Source of the DNA: Pleurocapsa sp. MO_226.B13 | GTDB taxonomy: Bacteria; Cyanobacteriota; Cyanobacteriia; Cyanobacteriales; Xenococcaceae | Length of the DNA stretch: 16,096 nucleotides | Reading direction: 5' to 3' | NCBI GenBank assembly: GCA_030064795.1 | Contig: JASJEI010000220.1 | Span: forward strand, 1 to 16,096 | Shown here: positions 8,401-16,096 of the stretch, in pieces | How positions within the stretch are numbered: the stretch's first letter is position 1 | Layout: each line of letters starts with the position of its first letter | Made by a program: the position numbers and the translations under genes | The notes under the pieces: model-generated | The model's input: the letters and a program-made list of their open reading frames with translations, nothing else | What the model was told of the DNA's origin: nothing | Databases searched by the model: none

Positions 8401-9142
8401 AAGAATCGTTAGGATTGACTAAAAACAAAGGGGTACACATAAACCTTTGTACTGGTTGCGAGAAATCTAAATTCAAGCTTTGGAACTGAACTAGATCTCT
8501 TTCAGTAACGATCCCCACGGGGATTAATAATTCGCTTTCCTCTCGATCCGACTCGACAATGGCTACATAACTAACTTGGTTTTCCGCCATTAATTTTGCT
8601 GCTTGCCGAACTGATATTGTAGGTGGGGCGTGGATAACGCGATCGCTCATTACTTCTTCTACCCTACGCCATTTCATCAGATCGAGCGGTTGGAGATTCT
8701 GACGTAAATTTTTTTCTGTAATCAACCCCAATAAGCGATCGCTTTCATCTACAATTGGCAGATGGCGAATATAGTGCTGGCGCATTAAATTTAGGGCAAT
8801 AAAAAGATCTTCCATATCAGATGCGGTTAAAGTAATTAACTCCCTGCTCATTACTTGACCAACTACTATTTCTGCTAGATCTCTTTCTGTAGCAATCAGC
8901 TTGACCAAATCTCGCTCGGTAAATATTCCTTGTAGTTGAGTATCTTCCACTACTAAGGCGCAACTATTATTGATGCGAGTCAGAGAATCTGGATCTGAAG
9001 CATCGTTACTTTCAGTTAGATAATAATTGTTAGCCCATTCCCGCATTTGCCTAATAACTTCAGTTAATAGGGTTTTAGGAGCTACAATTAAAGGCTGGCG
9101 ATCGATTATCTGCTCTAAGGAAAAAGATTTATTTAGCTGCAC
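5399..9142 (-). CDS. Hybrid sensor histidine kinase: 4xCBS-2xPAS-GAF-PAS-HisKA-HATPase-REC
   Basis: The protein has 1247 residues and no membrane segment, so it is a soluble sensor. Four CBS modules fill residues 10-286, with repeats of the GIxTERDLV type (73-80, 138-146, 210-218, 274-282). A coiled coil (about 296-335) leads to PAS domains at about 335-455 and 467-588 (the second with HPDD), a GAF at about 600-742 containing AGTPCEEV, and a PAS at about 750-868. The kinase core has His888 in [10 protein letters not shown] box Asn997/Asn1001, G1 box DTGVG (1044-1048) and G2 GTGLGL (1070-1075). The C-terminal receiver has Asp1133/1134, phospho-acceptor Asp1179 and Lys1229, all intact, so autophosphorylation followed by transfer to its own receiver is expected. 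CBS pairs usually bind adenine nucleotides; the ligands here are unknown. The start is GTG at 9140-9142 with AGAAGAAA before it; it is the best choice but weak. Confidence 0.9.
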   Translation of the reverse strand: MQLNKSFSLEQIIDRQPLIVAPKTLLTEVIRQMREWANNYYLTESNDASDPDSLTRINNSCALVVEDTQLQGIFTERDLVKLIATERDLAEIVVGQVMSRELITLTASDMEDLFIALNLMRQHYIRHLPIVDESDRLLGLITEKNLRQNLQPLDLMKWRRVEEVMSDRVIHAPPTISVRQAAKLMAENQVSYVAIVESDREESELLIPVGIVTERDLVQFQSLNLDFSQPVQRFMCTPLFLVNPNDSLWSIHEQMQQHRLRRLLVAGSRGELRGIITQTNLLQVFDPTEMCGVVDVLQRQIYQLKNERAKYLDDRARELEKQVNERTAELRQAHQQLFFHINNTPLAVVEWDSNFCVKHWSKRAEQIFGWSKSEVMGKHWRDWQFVLEADLEDVIGITSRLFDSTEPRNISHNRNYTKKGAIVTCEWYNSVLLDEAGNLISILSLVQDVSAREIALCARAEAETALRESEQLFRNMANNAPMMVWVTDGTGYCTYVSQSWYEFTGQTKETGLEFGWLEAVHPDDRDRTQTIFLRATQRQEAFRLDYRLHHHDGEYRWVIDAAKPWIGNDGQFKGYIGSVIDISDRKRREEILQDIASGVSVETGVNFLPSLCEYLCKTLKVDYAFVGELIQPEADKIQTLAIYAGSQIIDNFTYPMAGTPCEEVIGQGLCIYPEAIQELFPHDLMLQEMAAESYAGIPIFKSNGSAWGLIAVLDSKPFDDVTPIEEVLKIFATRVTSELERQQAENKIREQAALLDIATDAIMVRGLDDRILFWNRGAEKLYGWTKAEALNRNANELLYRESSTELSIIQQIVTQQQGEWQGELNQVTKADKDIVVQSRWTLVRDEAGNPSSYLVVKSDITEQKQLEAQFLRTQRLESLGTLAGGIAHDLKNILAPLLGFSRLLPLKLPDLDEQTKSFFQIMENNAQRGTALVQQILTFSQGTEGEKGIVQIRHLIEEIGQIIKETFPKTIELEINAPKNLWTVNADPNQLHQVLMNLAVNARDAMPEGGRLKIAAENFPIDANFARLYLDAHEGSYLLITVSDTGVGIPPEIIDRIFEPFFTTKEIGHGTGLGLSTVIGIVKNHGGFIDVISERQRGTQFKVFLPASETAAIAIETTAELPQGNGELILVVDDEPAILEVTKATLETFNYRVLTAGDGVDAIAIYTQNQAEIGVVLMDLMMPEISGLTAMRTLKKINPSVKLIANSGLAEKDKITAAEKIGIKAFLAKPYSVEKLLQQLKDVIAAN

Positions 9143-9449
9143 AATTAATTTTCTTCTAAATAGAGACTCCTTATTTAATTCTACGTATAAATACTGAAGC
9201 GATAAATAAATTTATAGTGCGATCCTATTACGTATATATAGTTATTTTCCTTAATAAACAGCAGCTATTTCTTGACAAATTCCTAAAATCTTGCTGCTAA
9301 ACTCAAGATAGAGTTATACCAATTCTCTAAATTTTGACTTTTGACTGTAGATATAGCCTTCTGTACATAGGATTTGCTGAAAAAGTAGCCGAAAAAATTA
9401 ACAATAATCAGCTTGATTAAAAGATAATTTATTCTATTAGCAACTATGG
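9143..9449. other. Gene-free stretch upstream of the hybrid kinase
   Basis: This AT-rich stretch holds no convincing gene. It should contain the minus-strand promoter of the hybrid kinase; a weak TATAAA-like box lies on the minus strand near 9211-9216, without a clear partner. The left arm of an 11-bp inverted repeat (9429-9439) falls here, and its right arm lies inside the end of the transposase relic. Confidence 0.5.
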
Positions 9450-9477
9450 TTATATATCAGCTTTGATAATAGAATAA
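9429..9477. repeat. 11-bp inverted repeat at the end of the transposase relic
   Basis: TTATTCTATTA (9429-9439) and TAATAGAATAA (9467-9477) are perfect inverse copies separated by 27 bases. They flank the relic's stop codon (9450-9452). They could form a hairpin terminating the relic's transcript or be part of the element's end. They do not look like the terminal inverted repeats of a whole element, because both arms are at the same end. Confidence 0.5.
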
Positions 9478-10600
9478 GCGAGAATGAAGCCTAATTTATA
9501 GGTATTCAGAAATAAAGACAAAAAAAGACAGTTAACCTGCCTAAGCAGGGTAGAAAGATTAATAACTAAAAAGGTAATTGCTATAGAAGTTTCTGAGGTT
9601 TCAGTCAATTTTGTCATGATACAATTAAGACTATATCTTCTCTTAGCTTGACCAAATTTCCCCTCAATTCCATTGCGAAACTTTTCATCATCTAAAGCTT
9701 GTTTTTTAGTCGCTCGACTAACATTTTTGGGTGGTCGTCCTAAGGGTGGTCCACTAATTCTAATCCCTCTGTCTTTACACCAAGCTCGATTTTCTCTGGT
9801 CCGATAAATTCGGTCAACATGAACTGAAGAGGGATAGTATCCAGTGTAGTTTTTCTAGGCTTCTACTTGTGTTTTAAAATCTCCAGATTCATTAAAATTA
9901 TCCCAGCTTAAATGGTCTAAAAATACATATTGGTCGAAACAGCTTACTGAAAGTTTTGCTCCAAATTCAACAGGTTTTCCTGCTTTACCCCTCACTATAG
10001 GGCGAATATGAGGTTGAGTTATACTCACAATTCTATCATCGATTCTGTTTGATTCATTCTCATACATCCACAATTGTTGACGGTAAACTTCTGAAACTAC
10101 TAATAAAAGTTTATATTTACTTGGGTTTAGGTTACTTAACTTGGCTCCTGAATTAACTAAATTTTCTATATGAGACAAATTTCTTTTTATGTATTGTAAT
10201 TGAAGCAGCGATCGCCTCACGTCTTTCTTGTCGAGATGGACGACGTTTCTTCCCCACTTTTAAATAATCTTTTCTGGCTTTCTTTCTATAAGTTCTTGGC
10301 TTTTTCTTAATCTTGGTTTGACCAGTATTATAGAGAAAATTTATGATTTTTTCTGTTTGCACTCTCGCTTGATTTAATATGCCTAAATCCTGGGGATAAG
10401 TTATATCTGCAGGTGCACAAGTAGCATCCAATATTAACTTTCCTTGATTTTTGATTTCTTCTACTTGACCTGATTCTTTTTTTTTTCTGCTGCTGCTTCT
10501 TTGGTATTTTCGTTGAAATCTTTCACCATTTTTTGATTAATGTCATTAACCAAATTCAAGTCTATTCTTTCTCGAAAATAAACCATCAATGAACTAACGA
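9450..10600 (-). pseudogene. Decayed IS1182/IS5-like DDE transposase
   Basis: Reading across three frames reconstructs most of a familiar cyanobacterial transposase. The first piece (SSLMVYFRERIDLNLVND..., from about 10590) runs into a run of ten A (coding strand; 10477-10486) and needs a frame change to continue as GQVEEIKNQGKLILDATCAP. A second shift occurs beside a HIP1 octamer near 10205-10212, leading to LQYIKRNLS and then LLVVSEVYRQQLWM, RPIVRGKAGKPVEFGAK and SWDNFNESGD. An amber TAG at 9855-9857 replaces a residue after QVEA (Tyr by recall), and the same frame then continues as KNYTGYYPSSVHVDRIYRT to a TAA at 9450-9452. The DDE residues are readable: Asp at 10426-10428, Asp at 9813-9815, Glu at 9663-9665. 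The N-terminal third is missing, so it is inactive. It directly abuts the receiver gene. The exact 5' limit and the terminal repeats could not be set. Confidence 0.85.
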
Positions 10601-10621
10601 CTAACAAAATATTTATGAAAA

Positions 10622-10996
10622 TTACCAACCGAGAAATCCAGCAATTTGGCTAGCTAGAGTGAGAACATCGAAGGGCTTGTTGATTACACCTTTAGCACCC
10701 GCACTATAAAAACGTCGGCGATCGCTTGCTTGAGCTTTGGCAGTGACAAAGATGGTCGGGATATGCTTGGTTTTGGGGTTGATTTTCAATTTTTCTAAGG
10801 TTTGGAGTCCGTCTATTTCGGGCATCATGGCATCGAGCAAAATAGCGTCAGGCTGCTGAGTTTCAGCGATCTTAATTCCTTCATTTCCACCAGAAGCACT
10901 CATCATTTCCCAACCCGCTTCTGACTCCAGACAAAAACGAGCTAAGGTTTTGATATCGTCCTCATCATCAATAAACAAAATACGTTTAGCGTTCAT
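10622..10996 (-). CDS. Single-domain CheY-like response regulator
   Basis: The 124-residue protein is a receiver domain alone, with no output domain. The acidic pocket is Asp10/Asp11 in LFIDDEDD, the phospho-acceptor is Asp55 in AILLDAMMPE, the switch Thr85 is in FVTAKA, and Lys107 is in VINKPFD. It is followed only by a short FLGW tail. It starts with ATG; the nearest purine-rich stretch (AAGAG) lies rather far upstream. It lies downstream of, and on the same strand as, the 1470-residue kinase, which lacks a receiver, so it is the natural candidate partner. The 364-base spacer with inverted repeats means it may have its own promoter; TAATAT on the minus strand near 11040 is one possibility. 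Its output would be by protein-protein contact or phosphotransfer. Confidence 0.9.
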   Translation of the reverse strand: MNAKRILFIDDEDDIKTLARFCLESEAGWEMMSASGGNEGIKIAETQQPDAILLDAMMPEIDGLQTLEKLKINPKTKHIPTIFVTAKAQASDRRRFYSAGAKGVINKPFDVLTLASQIAGFLGW

Positions 10997-11360
10997 ATTA
11001 CTAGCGGTACTCTTGGTGAAATTTACTCTTCCTGAATCCTATATTACAACAGTAGGTATTTAAGACCAATTCTGGTTAAATTTATTACAGAGTTCGTCGT
11101 AGGGGCGAACGGCGACGCGGTTGCGAAGCCCGCGCATGACTCCCAAGGTCGCAGTCCGAAGGACTCAGCTAATCCTTTAGGGCGTTCGCCCTTGCAGGAG
11201 AGACAAGGCATGCCTTGTCTGTACGGAATTTGTAGGGGCGGTTCGCTTATCTAGAAGCGTTTCCGAAGGAAATACCGCCCCTACAGTAATTATTCCCCAA
11301 ATCCCCAAGTCCTTATTTTCCTTCTTCCTCGTTCCTCGTTCCTTCCGCCTCCCTCTGCTC
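10997..11360. other. Gene-free spacer between receiver and kinase genes
   Basis: Apart from the palindrome mosaic, this spacer holds an AT-rich tract next to the receiver gene (10997-11090), possibly its promoter. Next to the kinase stop is a pyrimidine-rich plus-strand tract (about 11313-11362) with a repeated CTCGTTC. No gene is visible. Confidence 0.6.
11099..11285. repeat. Mosaic of intergenic inverted repeats
   Basis: The spacer between the kinase and the receiver is packed with GC-rich palindromes: AGTCC-GAA-GGACT (about 11154-11166), AGGGCG-TT-CGCCCT (about 11179-11192), a perfect 20-base palindrome AGACAAGGCATGCCTTGTCT (11201-11220), and a 12-bp inverted repeat TGTAGGGGCGGT (11231-11242) with ACCGCCCCTACA (11274-11285). 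A further GTAGGGGCG begins near 11100. Such dispersed palindromic mosaics are common between cyanobacterial genes. They carry no frame that looks coding and could act as terminator or RNA-processing sites. Confidence 0.75.
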
Positions 11361-14300
11361 CTATTGCGGTATGGAAAAGTAAAAAGTACTCCCTTCTCCG
11401 TAGACGCTTGCTACCCAAATTTTGCCTTTGTGTTGTTCGACGATGTGACGACAGATGGCTAAACCCAACCCCGTACCGCCTTTTTGGCGAGAATCAGAAG
11501 CGTCTACCTGTTGAAAGCGTTCAAAGATAGTTTCTAGTTTGTCTTTGGGTATGCCTCTACCTCGATCCTTGACGCTAAATAGAACCTCTGTTTCCTGTAG
11601 TGTGGATGTGAGCCAGACTTTACTACCAGCAGCAGAAAATTTAATGGCGTTGCTAATAAGATTAGTTAGAGTTTGGACGATGCGATCGCGATCGGCATTT
11701 AATTTAATCGAAGGAGAGTTGGTTTCGAGAGTAATTTGATGTTCCTCGGCCATGGAACGCAAAGTATCTATTGCCTGTTGGATTAATTCGGCACTGTCGC
11801 AAGTTTGTTTTTCGAGTCGATCGCGTCCCGACTCCATTTTTTCGATGTCTAAAATATCGTTAACCAAACGTACCAAGCGATCGCTATTTCTCAGGGCCAT
11901 CTCTAGCATTTGTTGTCCCGTTGCTGATATTTCTCCCAAACGACCAGCATTGAGTAACTTTATTACTCCGTGAATTGAAGTTAGAGGAGTTCGCATTTCG
12001 TGACTGGCAATCGAGATAAATTCGCTTTTCATCTGTTCTATTGCTTTGCGATCGCTAATATCATCTACCATCGAGAAAAATCCTCTTACCCGTCCCTTAA
12101 GATCGAAATCGGGGATATAGGTAGCAGCGATCCAGTAAGTATTACCGTTTTCAGTAGTCGGTTGATTTTCAAAGGTGACTGCTTTTCCCGCCAAAGCCGT
12201 CTCGACATAAGGCTTTAATTTCCGATAGTTGTTTTCGCCTAATAATTCTTTCATCGGTCGTCCTAGGAAACTAGAACGGGATTTGCCAAACCAGGTTTCA
12301 TAGGTACGGTTGTTGTAACGATAACGCTGTCGATCGTCGATATAGGCAATTAAAATTGGTAGCGAATCAGTAATCAATCTTAATTGTTCTTCACTACGTT
12401 GGAGAGACTGTTCTGCCTCGATGCGCTGACTGATATCCATAATTGTTCCCCAAACCTTGAGAACATCACCGCGATCGGATCTGGTAGGCTCGCCTCTGCT
12501 TTCGAGATATTTTATCGTGCCATTTGGCAGTATCCAACGATAATTTAATTGCCATGGTTTACCCTCGGCGTGTCCTTTATACAAGGTATTTTTAACTAAA
12601 AGGCGATCGTCTGGATGAATGCGCTCTATCACGCGATCGCATAAAGGTACTGTTGACTCTCGCTCGAAGCCCAGAATTTCAAATAATTCTTCCGACCAAG
12701 TTAGCTCATTAGTCTTCAAATTGTATTCCCAACTGCCAATTTTGGCGATTTTTTCGGCTTTTGCTAGGAGCGAGCTGGATGCTTTTAGTTTTTCTTGAGC
12801 TTGTTTTCTTTCGGTAATGTCTTTGAGCATGACCGTAAACAACATTCCTACGTTGGTTTGCAATTTTGCTACCGATGCCTCCGCAGGAAACACCTCGCCA
12901 TTTTTACGACGACCATATACATTAGTGCTACGTTCTCCCATCCGACGGGACTGCTTTGAGGATTGGCTAAATTGTTCGACATGTTGTCGGTGTACTTGAC
13001 GCAAAGCTTTGGGTATGAGAATGTCTAAGGGTTGACCCATTACCTCTTTGGCCTGATAACCAAAAACCCTTTCTGCACCCTGGTTAAATAGTTGAATGTG
13101 CTGTTGTTCGTTGATGGAAATAATTGCTTCATCAGCATTATCTAAAATACCTGTAAGCCTCTGCTGATTTTCTCTCAAGGCTGCTTCTGTAAGTTCGCGC
13201 TCGACTATTTCTGCCTGTAAGAGTTGGTTGGTAGTACTCAACTCGCTAGTACGTTGGGCTACCATCTCTTCGAGATGATCTAATAGTTGAGCTTGAGATA
13301 TTGCCACCCCAATTTGGTCGGCTAGCTGATTTAATAGCCGAATTTCTGATCCTTGCCACTGGCGCGGGCGATCGCACTGATGAACGACGATAAGACCTTT
13401 TAGTTCCTGCTGACTGAGAATGGGAACGACTAATTTGGCTTGAATTTCAAATTGTCTTAATAACTGTTCGATCTCAGGCGAAATTGAAGCGGTAGCCAGA
13501 TTGTCAATTGCTAAGCTTTTTCCCTGACGATATCTGGCCACATATTGTCCCACCAAAAGAGGATCGGCAAGCTCGTAACCCAACATCGGTGGTAAACCAG
13601 GCAAAATTGATTCGCTGATCGGTAGTGCGGTTTGGTTGGCTTGTAACTTGACAATTAAAACGCGATCGCAAGCTAGTAAATGCTGTACTTCGGTGACTGC
13701 GGTTTGTAAAATATCTTCTAGCTCGATCGACATCCGAATTTTACGGGTTATTTCGGCGAGCAGTTGAGTTTCCCGATACTGATGTTCTAGCTTATCCCAA
13801 ACTCGACGTTGTTCGGTGACATCGATGCCTGTAGCAATAATAAATTCAACTGCACCACGAGCATCAAACAAAGCTGTATTAGACCAAGAAATTAGATGAC
13901 GACTGCCATCTTTAGCGAGCCAAGAGTGTTGATATTGATTGGGAACTTGTCCTGCCAGCAACCGCTCAAACACCGCTTTGACCGCTTTTTTTTCTTGAGA
14001 GTCAACCAAAAATTCCCAGATTTGTTTGCCTGCAACTTCTGCAAAACTATAACCAGAGATTTGTTCGCAGGTACGATTAAAGCGGATTATTGTCCCCTCG
14101 CAGTCTAATACTGCCACCAATGCACCGACGGTATCAATAATGGCATTGGAAAAATCTCGTTCTTGCTGTAGCTGGAGTTCTGTTCGTTTGCGCTCGCTAA
14201 TATCTCTGGTGACTCCTAGCAATGCCGTAATCTTGTCACCATTGGGCAGAGGAACGGCATTAGTTGATAACCAACGTTGTGTGCCTTTGTGTCCAGTCAG

Positions 14301-15773
14301 TTGAAATTCTAACTTACCCGATTTGCCCTCAAATACACTTTGGGTAAGCTCGATAAAAGCCTGACGGTAATCAGAATTAACTAGGGGATAAACCGATTTG
14401 CCCACTACCTCTGCTAAGGAATCAGCTTCAATCATTGCCAGTCCCGCAGGATTGATCTCTAGTAATTTACCCTCGCGATCGAGCAATTTGACGCATTCTG
14501 GCTCGGATTCAATAATGGTGCGGAGTAGATTTTCACTTTTAGCTAGCTTGGCTTCTGCTTCTTTGCGTTGGGTAATATCAGTATGAGAGCCAGTCATTCT
14601 CACTACGTTACCAGCTTCATCCCACAATGCCTGTCCTCGATCCAAAATCCACTTATAACTACCGTCTTTACACCTGACTCGGTGTTCGGAGATATAAAAC
14701 GGAGTCTTGCCAGCGAAATGGTCTTGGATTAGTTCGGTTACCCAACCGAGATCGTCTGGATGAACTCGCTTTGACCATTCTTCTAAATTATTGCCAATTT
14801 CCTCTTCTGCGTATCCCAGCATTTCTTTCCATCGCCGAGAAAAAAACACTTCATTAGTCTTAACATTCCAATCCCAGATCCCGTCATTGGCTCCCTTTAG
14901 TGCTAGCTGCCATCTGGCTTCACTTTCTTTTAAAGCCAATTCTGATTGTTTGCGCTCGGTAATATCTCTTGCTGCTGCGTATAGGATCTCTTCTTCTAGA
15001 TAAGGTTTTGTCGTCCACAATAGCCAACGATAATCACCATTTTTAGTCCGATAGCGATTCTCAAAAGAAATAGTCGTGTTTCCTGCAGTTAAATTGGCAA
15101 GTTCGGCTAGGGTTGCAGCGCGATCTTCTGGGTGAACAAAATTAATAAAGGGTTCGGCGAGTAATTCTTCTTCGCTAAAACCCAAGGTCTTGGTAAAAGC
15201 TGGATTGATTATTTTAAAATAACCGTCAAAGCTAGCTATACAGAGCATACTAGGATTAAGCTCAAAAAAACGCTCTAATTCGGTCTGCAATGTTCGTTGA
15301 GAGCTTGTTGGCGTGGGAATTGCCTCATCCGAGCGATCGCCCTGTTGGTTGTCGGTATCCTCCTCGACTGTTCTGGTTTCTGCTGGAGGTGTAAAGGACT
15401 GGACTAGAATCTGGGAATCAATTACACCGATTATTTCCCCCTCGTCGTTCAAAATCGGCAGATAGTTAATCGAATGTCGCTGCAAACAAGACCAAACAGA
15501 CTCTAGATGTTGACATTCCTGCTGCGTCATCGTGATGACTGGTTGAGTCATCACCCGCTCGATCTTAGTCGCAGCAAAATCGAGCCCCTCAGCCAACAAT
15601 CTAACCACATCACCTTGGGTAAGAATTCCGACTGGACTCGATCGATCGACTACCAAAACACAGCCAGAACTACCTTGCTGCTTTTGCGACCTCATCAACG
15701 CGATCGCATAGGACACCAAAGTGTCTGGCGTAACTATGACAGTGTTATAAGTAAGGCATTTATCGATACACAC
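11361..15773 (-). CDS. Large sensor histidine kinase: 2xCBS-4xPAS-GAF-3xPAS-HisKA-HATPase
   Basis: The protein has 1470 residues and is soluble by sequence. Two CBS modules (about 10-125) precede a polar linker. PAS domains lie at about 161-273, 284-404, 411-528, 538-655, then a GAF at 668-830, a coiled coil, and PAS domains at 868-990, 1003-1117 and 1127-1242. Several PAS end in the DITERK-type linker, and three carry HPED or HPDD. The core has His1258 in SIASHEMRTPLTS, N box Asn1371/Asn1375, G1 box DRGRG (1403-1407) and G2 GGTGLGL (1432-1438), all intact. No receiver is attached; the CheY-like gene downstream is the likely partner. The GAF resembles bilin-binding GAFs (LVVPI, VVHQCDRPRQW) but has Glu767-Ile768 where a Cys-His would be expected. 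The start is GTG at 15771-15773; a TAA lies four codons upstream and no ATG is available. Signals sensed are unknown. Confidence 0.9.
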   Translation of the reverse strand: MCIDKCLTYNTVIVTPDTLVSYAIALMRSQKQQGSSGCVLVVDRSSPVGILTQGDVVRLLAEGLDFAATKIERVMTQPVITMTQQECQHLESVWSCLQRHSINYLPILNDEGEIIGVIDSQILVQSFTPPAETRTVEEDTDNQQGDRSDEAIPTPTSSQRTLQTELERFFELNPSMLCIASFDGYFKIINPAFTKTLGFSEEELLAEPFINFVHPEDRAATLAELANLTAGNTTISFENRYRTKNGDYRWLLWTTKPYLEEEILYAAARDITERKQSELALKESEARWQLALKGANDGIWDWNVKTNEVFFSRRWKEMLGYAEEEIGNNLEEWSKRVHPDDLGWVTELIQDHFAGKTPFYISEHRVRCKDGSYKWILDRGQALWDEAGNVVRMTGSHTDITQRKEAEAKLAKSENLLRTIIESEPECVKLLDREGKLLEINPAGLAMIEADSLAEVVGKSVYPLVNSDYRQAFIELTQSVFEGKSGKLEFQLTGHKGTQRWLSTNAVPLPNGDKITALLGVTRDISERKRTELQLQQERDFSNAIIDTVGALVAVLDCEGTIIRFNRTCEQISGYSFAEVAGKQIWEFLVDSQEKKAVKAVFERLLAGQVPNQYQHSWLAKDGSRHLISWSNTALFDARGAVEFIIATGIDVTEQRRVWDKLEHQYRETQLLAEITRKIRMSIELEDILQTAVTEVQHLLACDRVLIVKLQANQTALPISESILPGLPPMLGYELADPLLVGQYVARYRQGKSLAIDNLATASISPEIEQLLRQFEIQAKLVVPILSQQELKGLIVVHQCDRPRQWQGSEIRLLNQLADQIGVAISQAQLLDHLEEMVAQRTSELSTTNQLLQAEIVERELTEAALRENQQRLTGILDNADEAIISINEQQHIQLFNQGAERVFGYQAKEVMGQPLDILIPKALRQVHRQHVEQFSQSSKQSRRMGERSTNVYGRRKNGEVFPAEASVAKLQTNVGMLFTVMLKDITERKQAQEKLKASSSLLAKAEKIAKIGSWEYNLKTNELTWSEELFEILGFERESTVPLCDRVIERIHPDDRLLVKNTLYKGHAEGKPWQLNYRWILPNGTIKYLESRGEPTRSDRGDVLKVWGTIMDISQRIEAEQSLQRSEEQLRLITDSLPILIAYIDDRQRYRYNNRTYETWFGKSRSSFLGRPMKELLGENNYRKLKPYVETALAGKAVTFENQPTTENGNTYWIAATYIPDFDLKGRVRGFFSMVDDISDRKAIEQMKSEFISIASHEMRTPLTSIHGVIKLLNAGRLGEISATGQQMLEMALRNSDRLVRLVNDILDIEKMESGRDRLEKQTCDSAELIQQAIDTLRSMAEEHQITLETNSPSIKLNADRDRIVQTLTNLISNAIKFSAAGSKVWLTSTLQETEVLFSVKDRGRGIPKDKLETIFERFQQVDASDSRQKGGTGLGLAICRHIVEQHKGKIWVASVYGEGSTFYFSIPQ

Positions 15774-15961
15774 TCTACTAAGTTATAAAATTTACACAGA
15801 AGAGAGAGAATACTTAATTCTGTATTTTAAGTTTAATACCTCGATCGTTCCAAGAAGAGATTTAAGGCGATCGACAGTGCGAATATTTACACTTCTGGTT
15901 TTAGAGACAAGGCATGCCTGTCAGGCGTGCGTGACCGAAGGGAATGCTTTAGGGCGTACAT
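15774..15961. other. Upstream region of the 1470-residue kinase with a repeat mosaic
   Basis: The 130 bases next to the kinase start are AT-rich and should hold its minus-strand promoter; TTATAA at 15783-15788 is too close to the start to be convincing. From 15903 the sequence turns GC-rich and repeats words from the spacer at 11099-11285: AGAGACAAGGCATGCCT (15903-15919) and CTTTAGGGCGT (15947-15957). No gene is supported. Confidence 0.55.
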
Positions 15962-16096
15962 GCGGGTTTATACCCGAATGGGTGTTTATGCCCGAATGGG
16001 TGTTTATGCCCGAATGGGTGTTTATGCCCGAATGGGTGTTTATGCCCGAATGGGTGTTTATGCCCGAATGGGTGTTTATGCCCGAATGGGTGTTTA
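15962..16096. repeat. 18-bp tandem repeat array, cut by the right edge
   Basis: The consensus unit is GGGTGTTTATGCCCGAAT. A first variant unit GCGGGTTTATACCCGAAT (15962-15979) is followed by six perfect copies (15980-16087) and half a copy at the edge, so the true length is unknown. Each unit can pair GGG with CCC in two ways: GGGT-GTTTAT-GCCC within a unit, or CCC-GAAT-GGG across the junction. The first variant unit contains a stronger stem, CGGGT-TTAT-ACCCG. There are no spacers, so it is not a CRISPR array. Confidence 0.95.

Noticed and set aside
9272..9277. TTGACA as a plus-strand -35 box
   Set aside because: No matching -10 box at proper spacing and no plus-strand gene downstream; the next genes are on the minus strand.
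9536..9549. CCTGC-CTAA-GCAGG hairpin as an intrinsic terminator
   Set aside because: It lies inside the transposase reading frame, has a short five-base stem and is not followed by a clear U-tract.
11539..15788. Plus-strand frames of 60-93 codons opposite the second kinase
   Set aside because: Low-complexity Ser/Arg-rich products antisense to conserved PAS, GAF and HATPase coding sequence; no independent support.
15962..16096. CRISPR array
   Set aside because: Units are head-to-tail with no unique spacers, and no cas genes are present.

Overview
The window looks like cyanobacterial chromosome. The octamer GCGATCGC (HIP1) occurs roughly twenty times, base composition is moderately AT-rich, and the gene families fit: a COP23-type secreted protein, an Anabaena-like N-acylglucosamine 2-epimerase, and very large CBS/PAS/GAF sensor kinases. 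A genus cannot be named from the sequence alone.

Layout, left to right. Positions 1-388 (minus) hold the N-terminal part of an unrecognised protein that runs off the left edge. About 575 bases without a convincing gene follow. A plus-strand group starts at 964: a secreted COP23-domain protein, a membrane-anchored trypsin-like serine protease, a 97-residue unknown protein, then a protein built of about nine 28-residue beta-hairpin-like repeats, and an N-acylglucosamine 2-epimerase ending at 5402. The first three are close enough to be one transcription unit. The epimerase converges tail to tail, with a 4-base overlap, on a 1247-residue hybrid histidine kinase (four CBS, two PAS, GAF, PAS, HisKA, HATPase, receiver) on the minus strand.

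Upstream of that kinase lies a decayed IS1182/IS5-like transposase (9450-10600). It is 5'-truncated, with two frame shifts and one amber codon, yet its DDE residues can still be read. It abuts a CheY-like single receiver (10622-10996). A 364-base spacer full of inverted repeats follows, then a second giant sensor kinase of 1470 residues (two CBS, seven PAS, one GAF, HisKA, HATPase, no receiver; 11361-15773). The last 135 bases are an 18-bp tandem array that continues beyond the right edge.

How the parts may work together: the two kinases share an N-terminal CBS module, suggesting adenine-nucleotide sensing joined to PAS/GAF sensing. One has its receiver fused; the other probably phosphorylates the free receiver encoded just downstream. 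The left-hand group looks like cell-envelope or periplasmic business: secreted COP23, anchored protease, a candidate outer-membrane beta-repeat protein and an amino-sugar epimerase. No CRISPR, defence system, prophage, tRNA or rRNA was seen. The least explained items are the 28-residue repeat protein and the 18-bp array.
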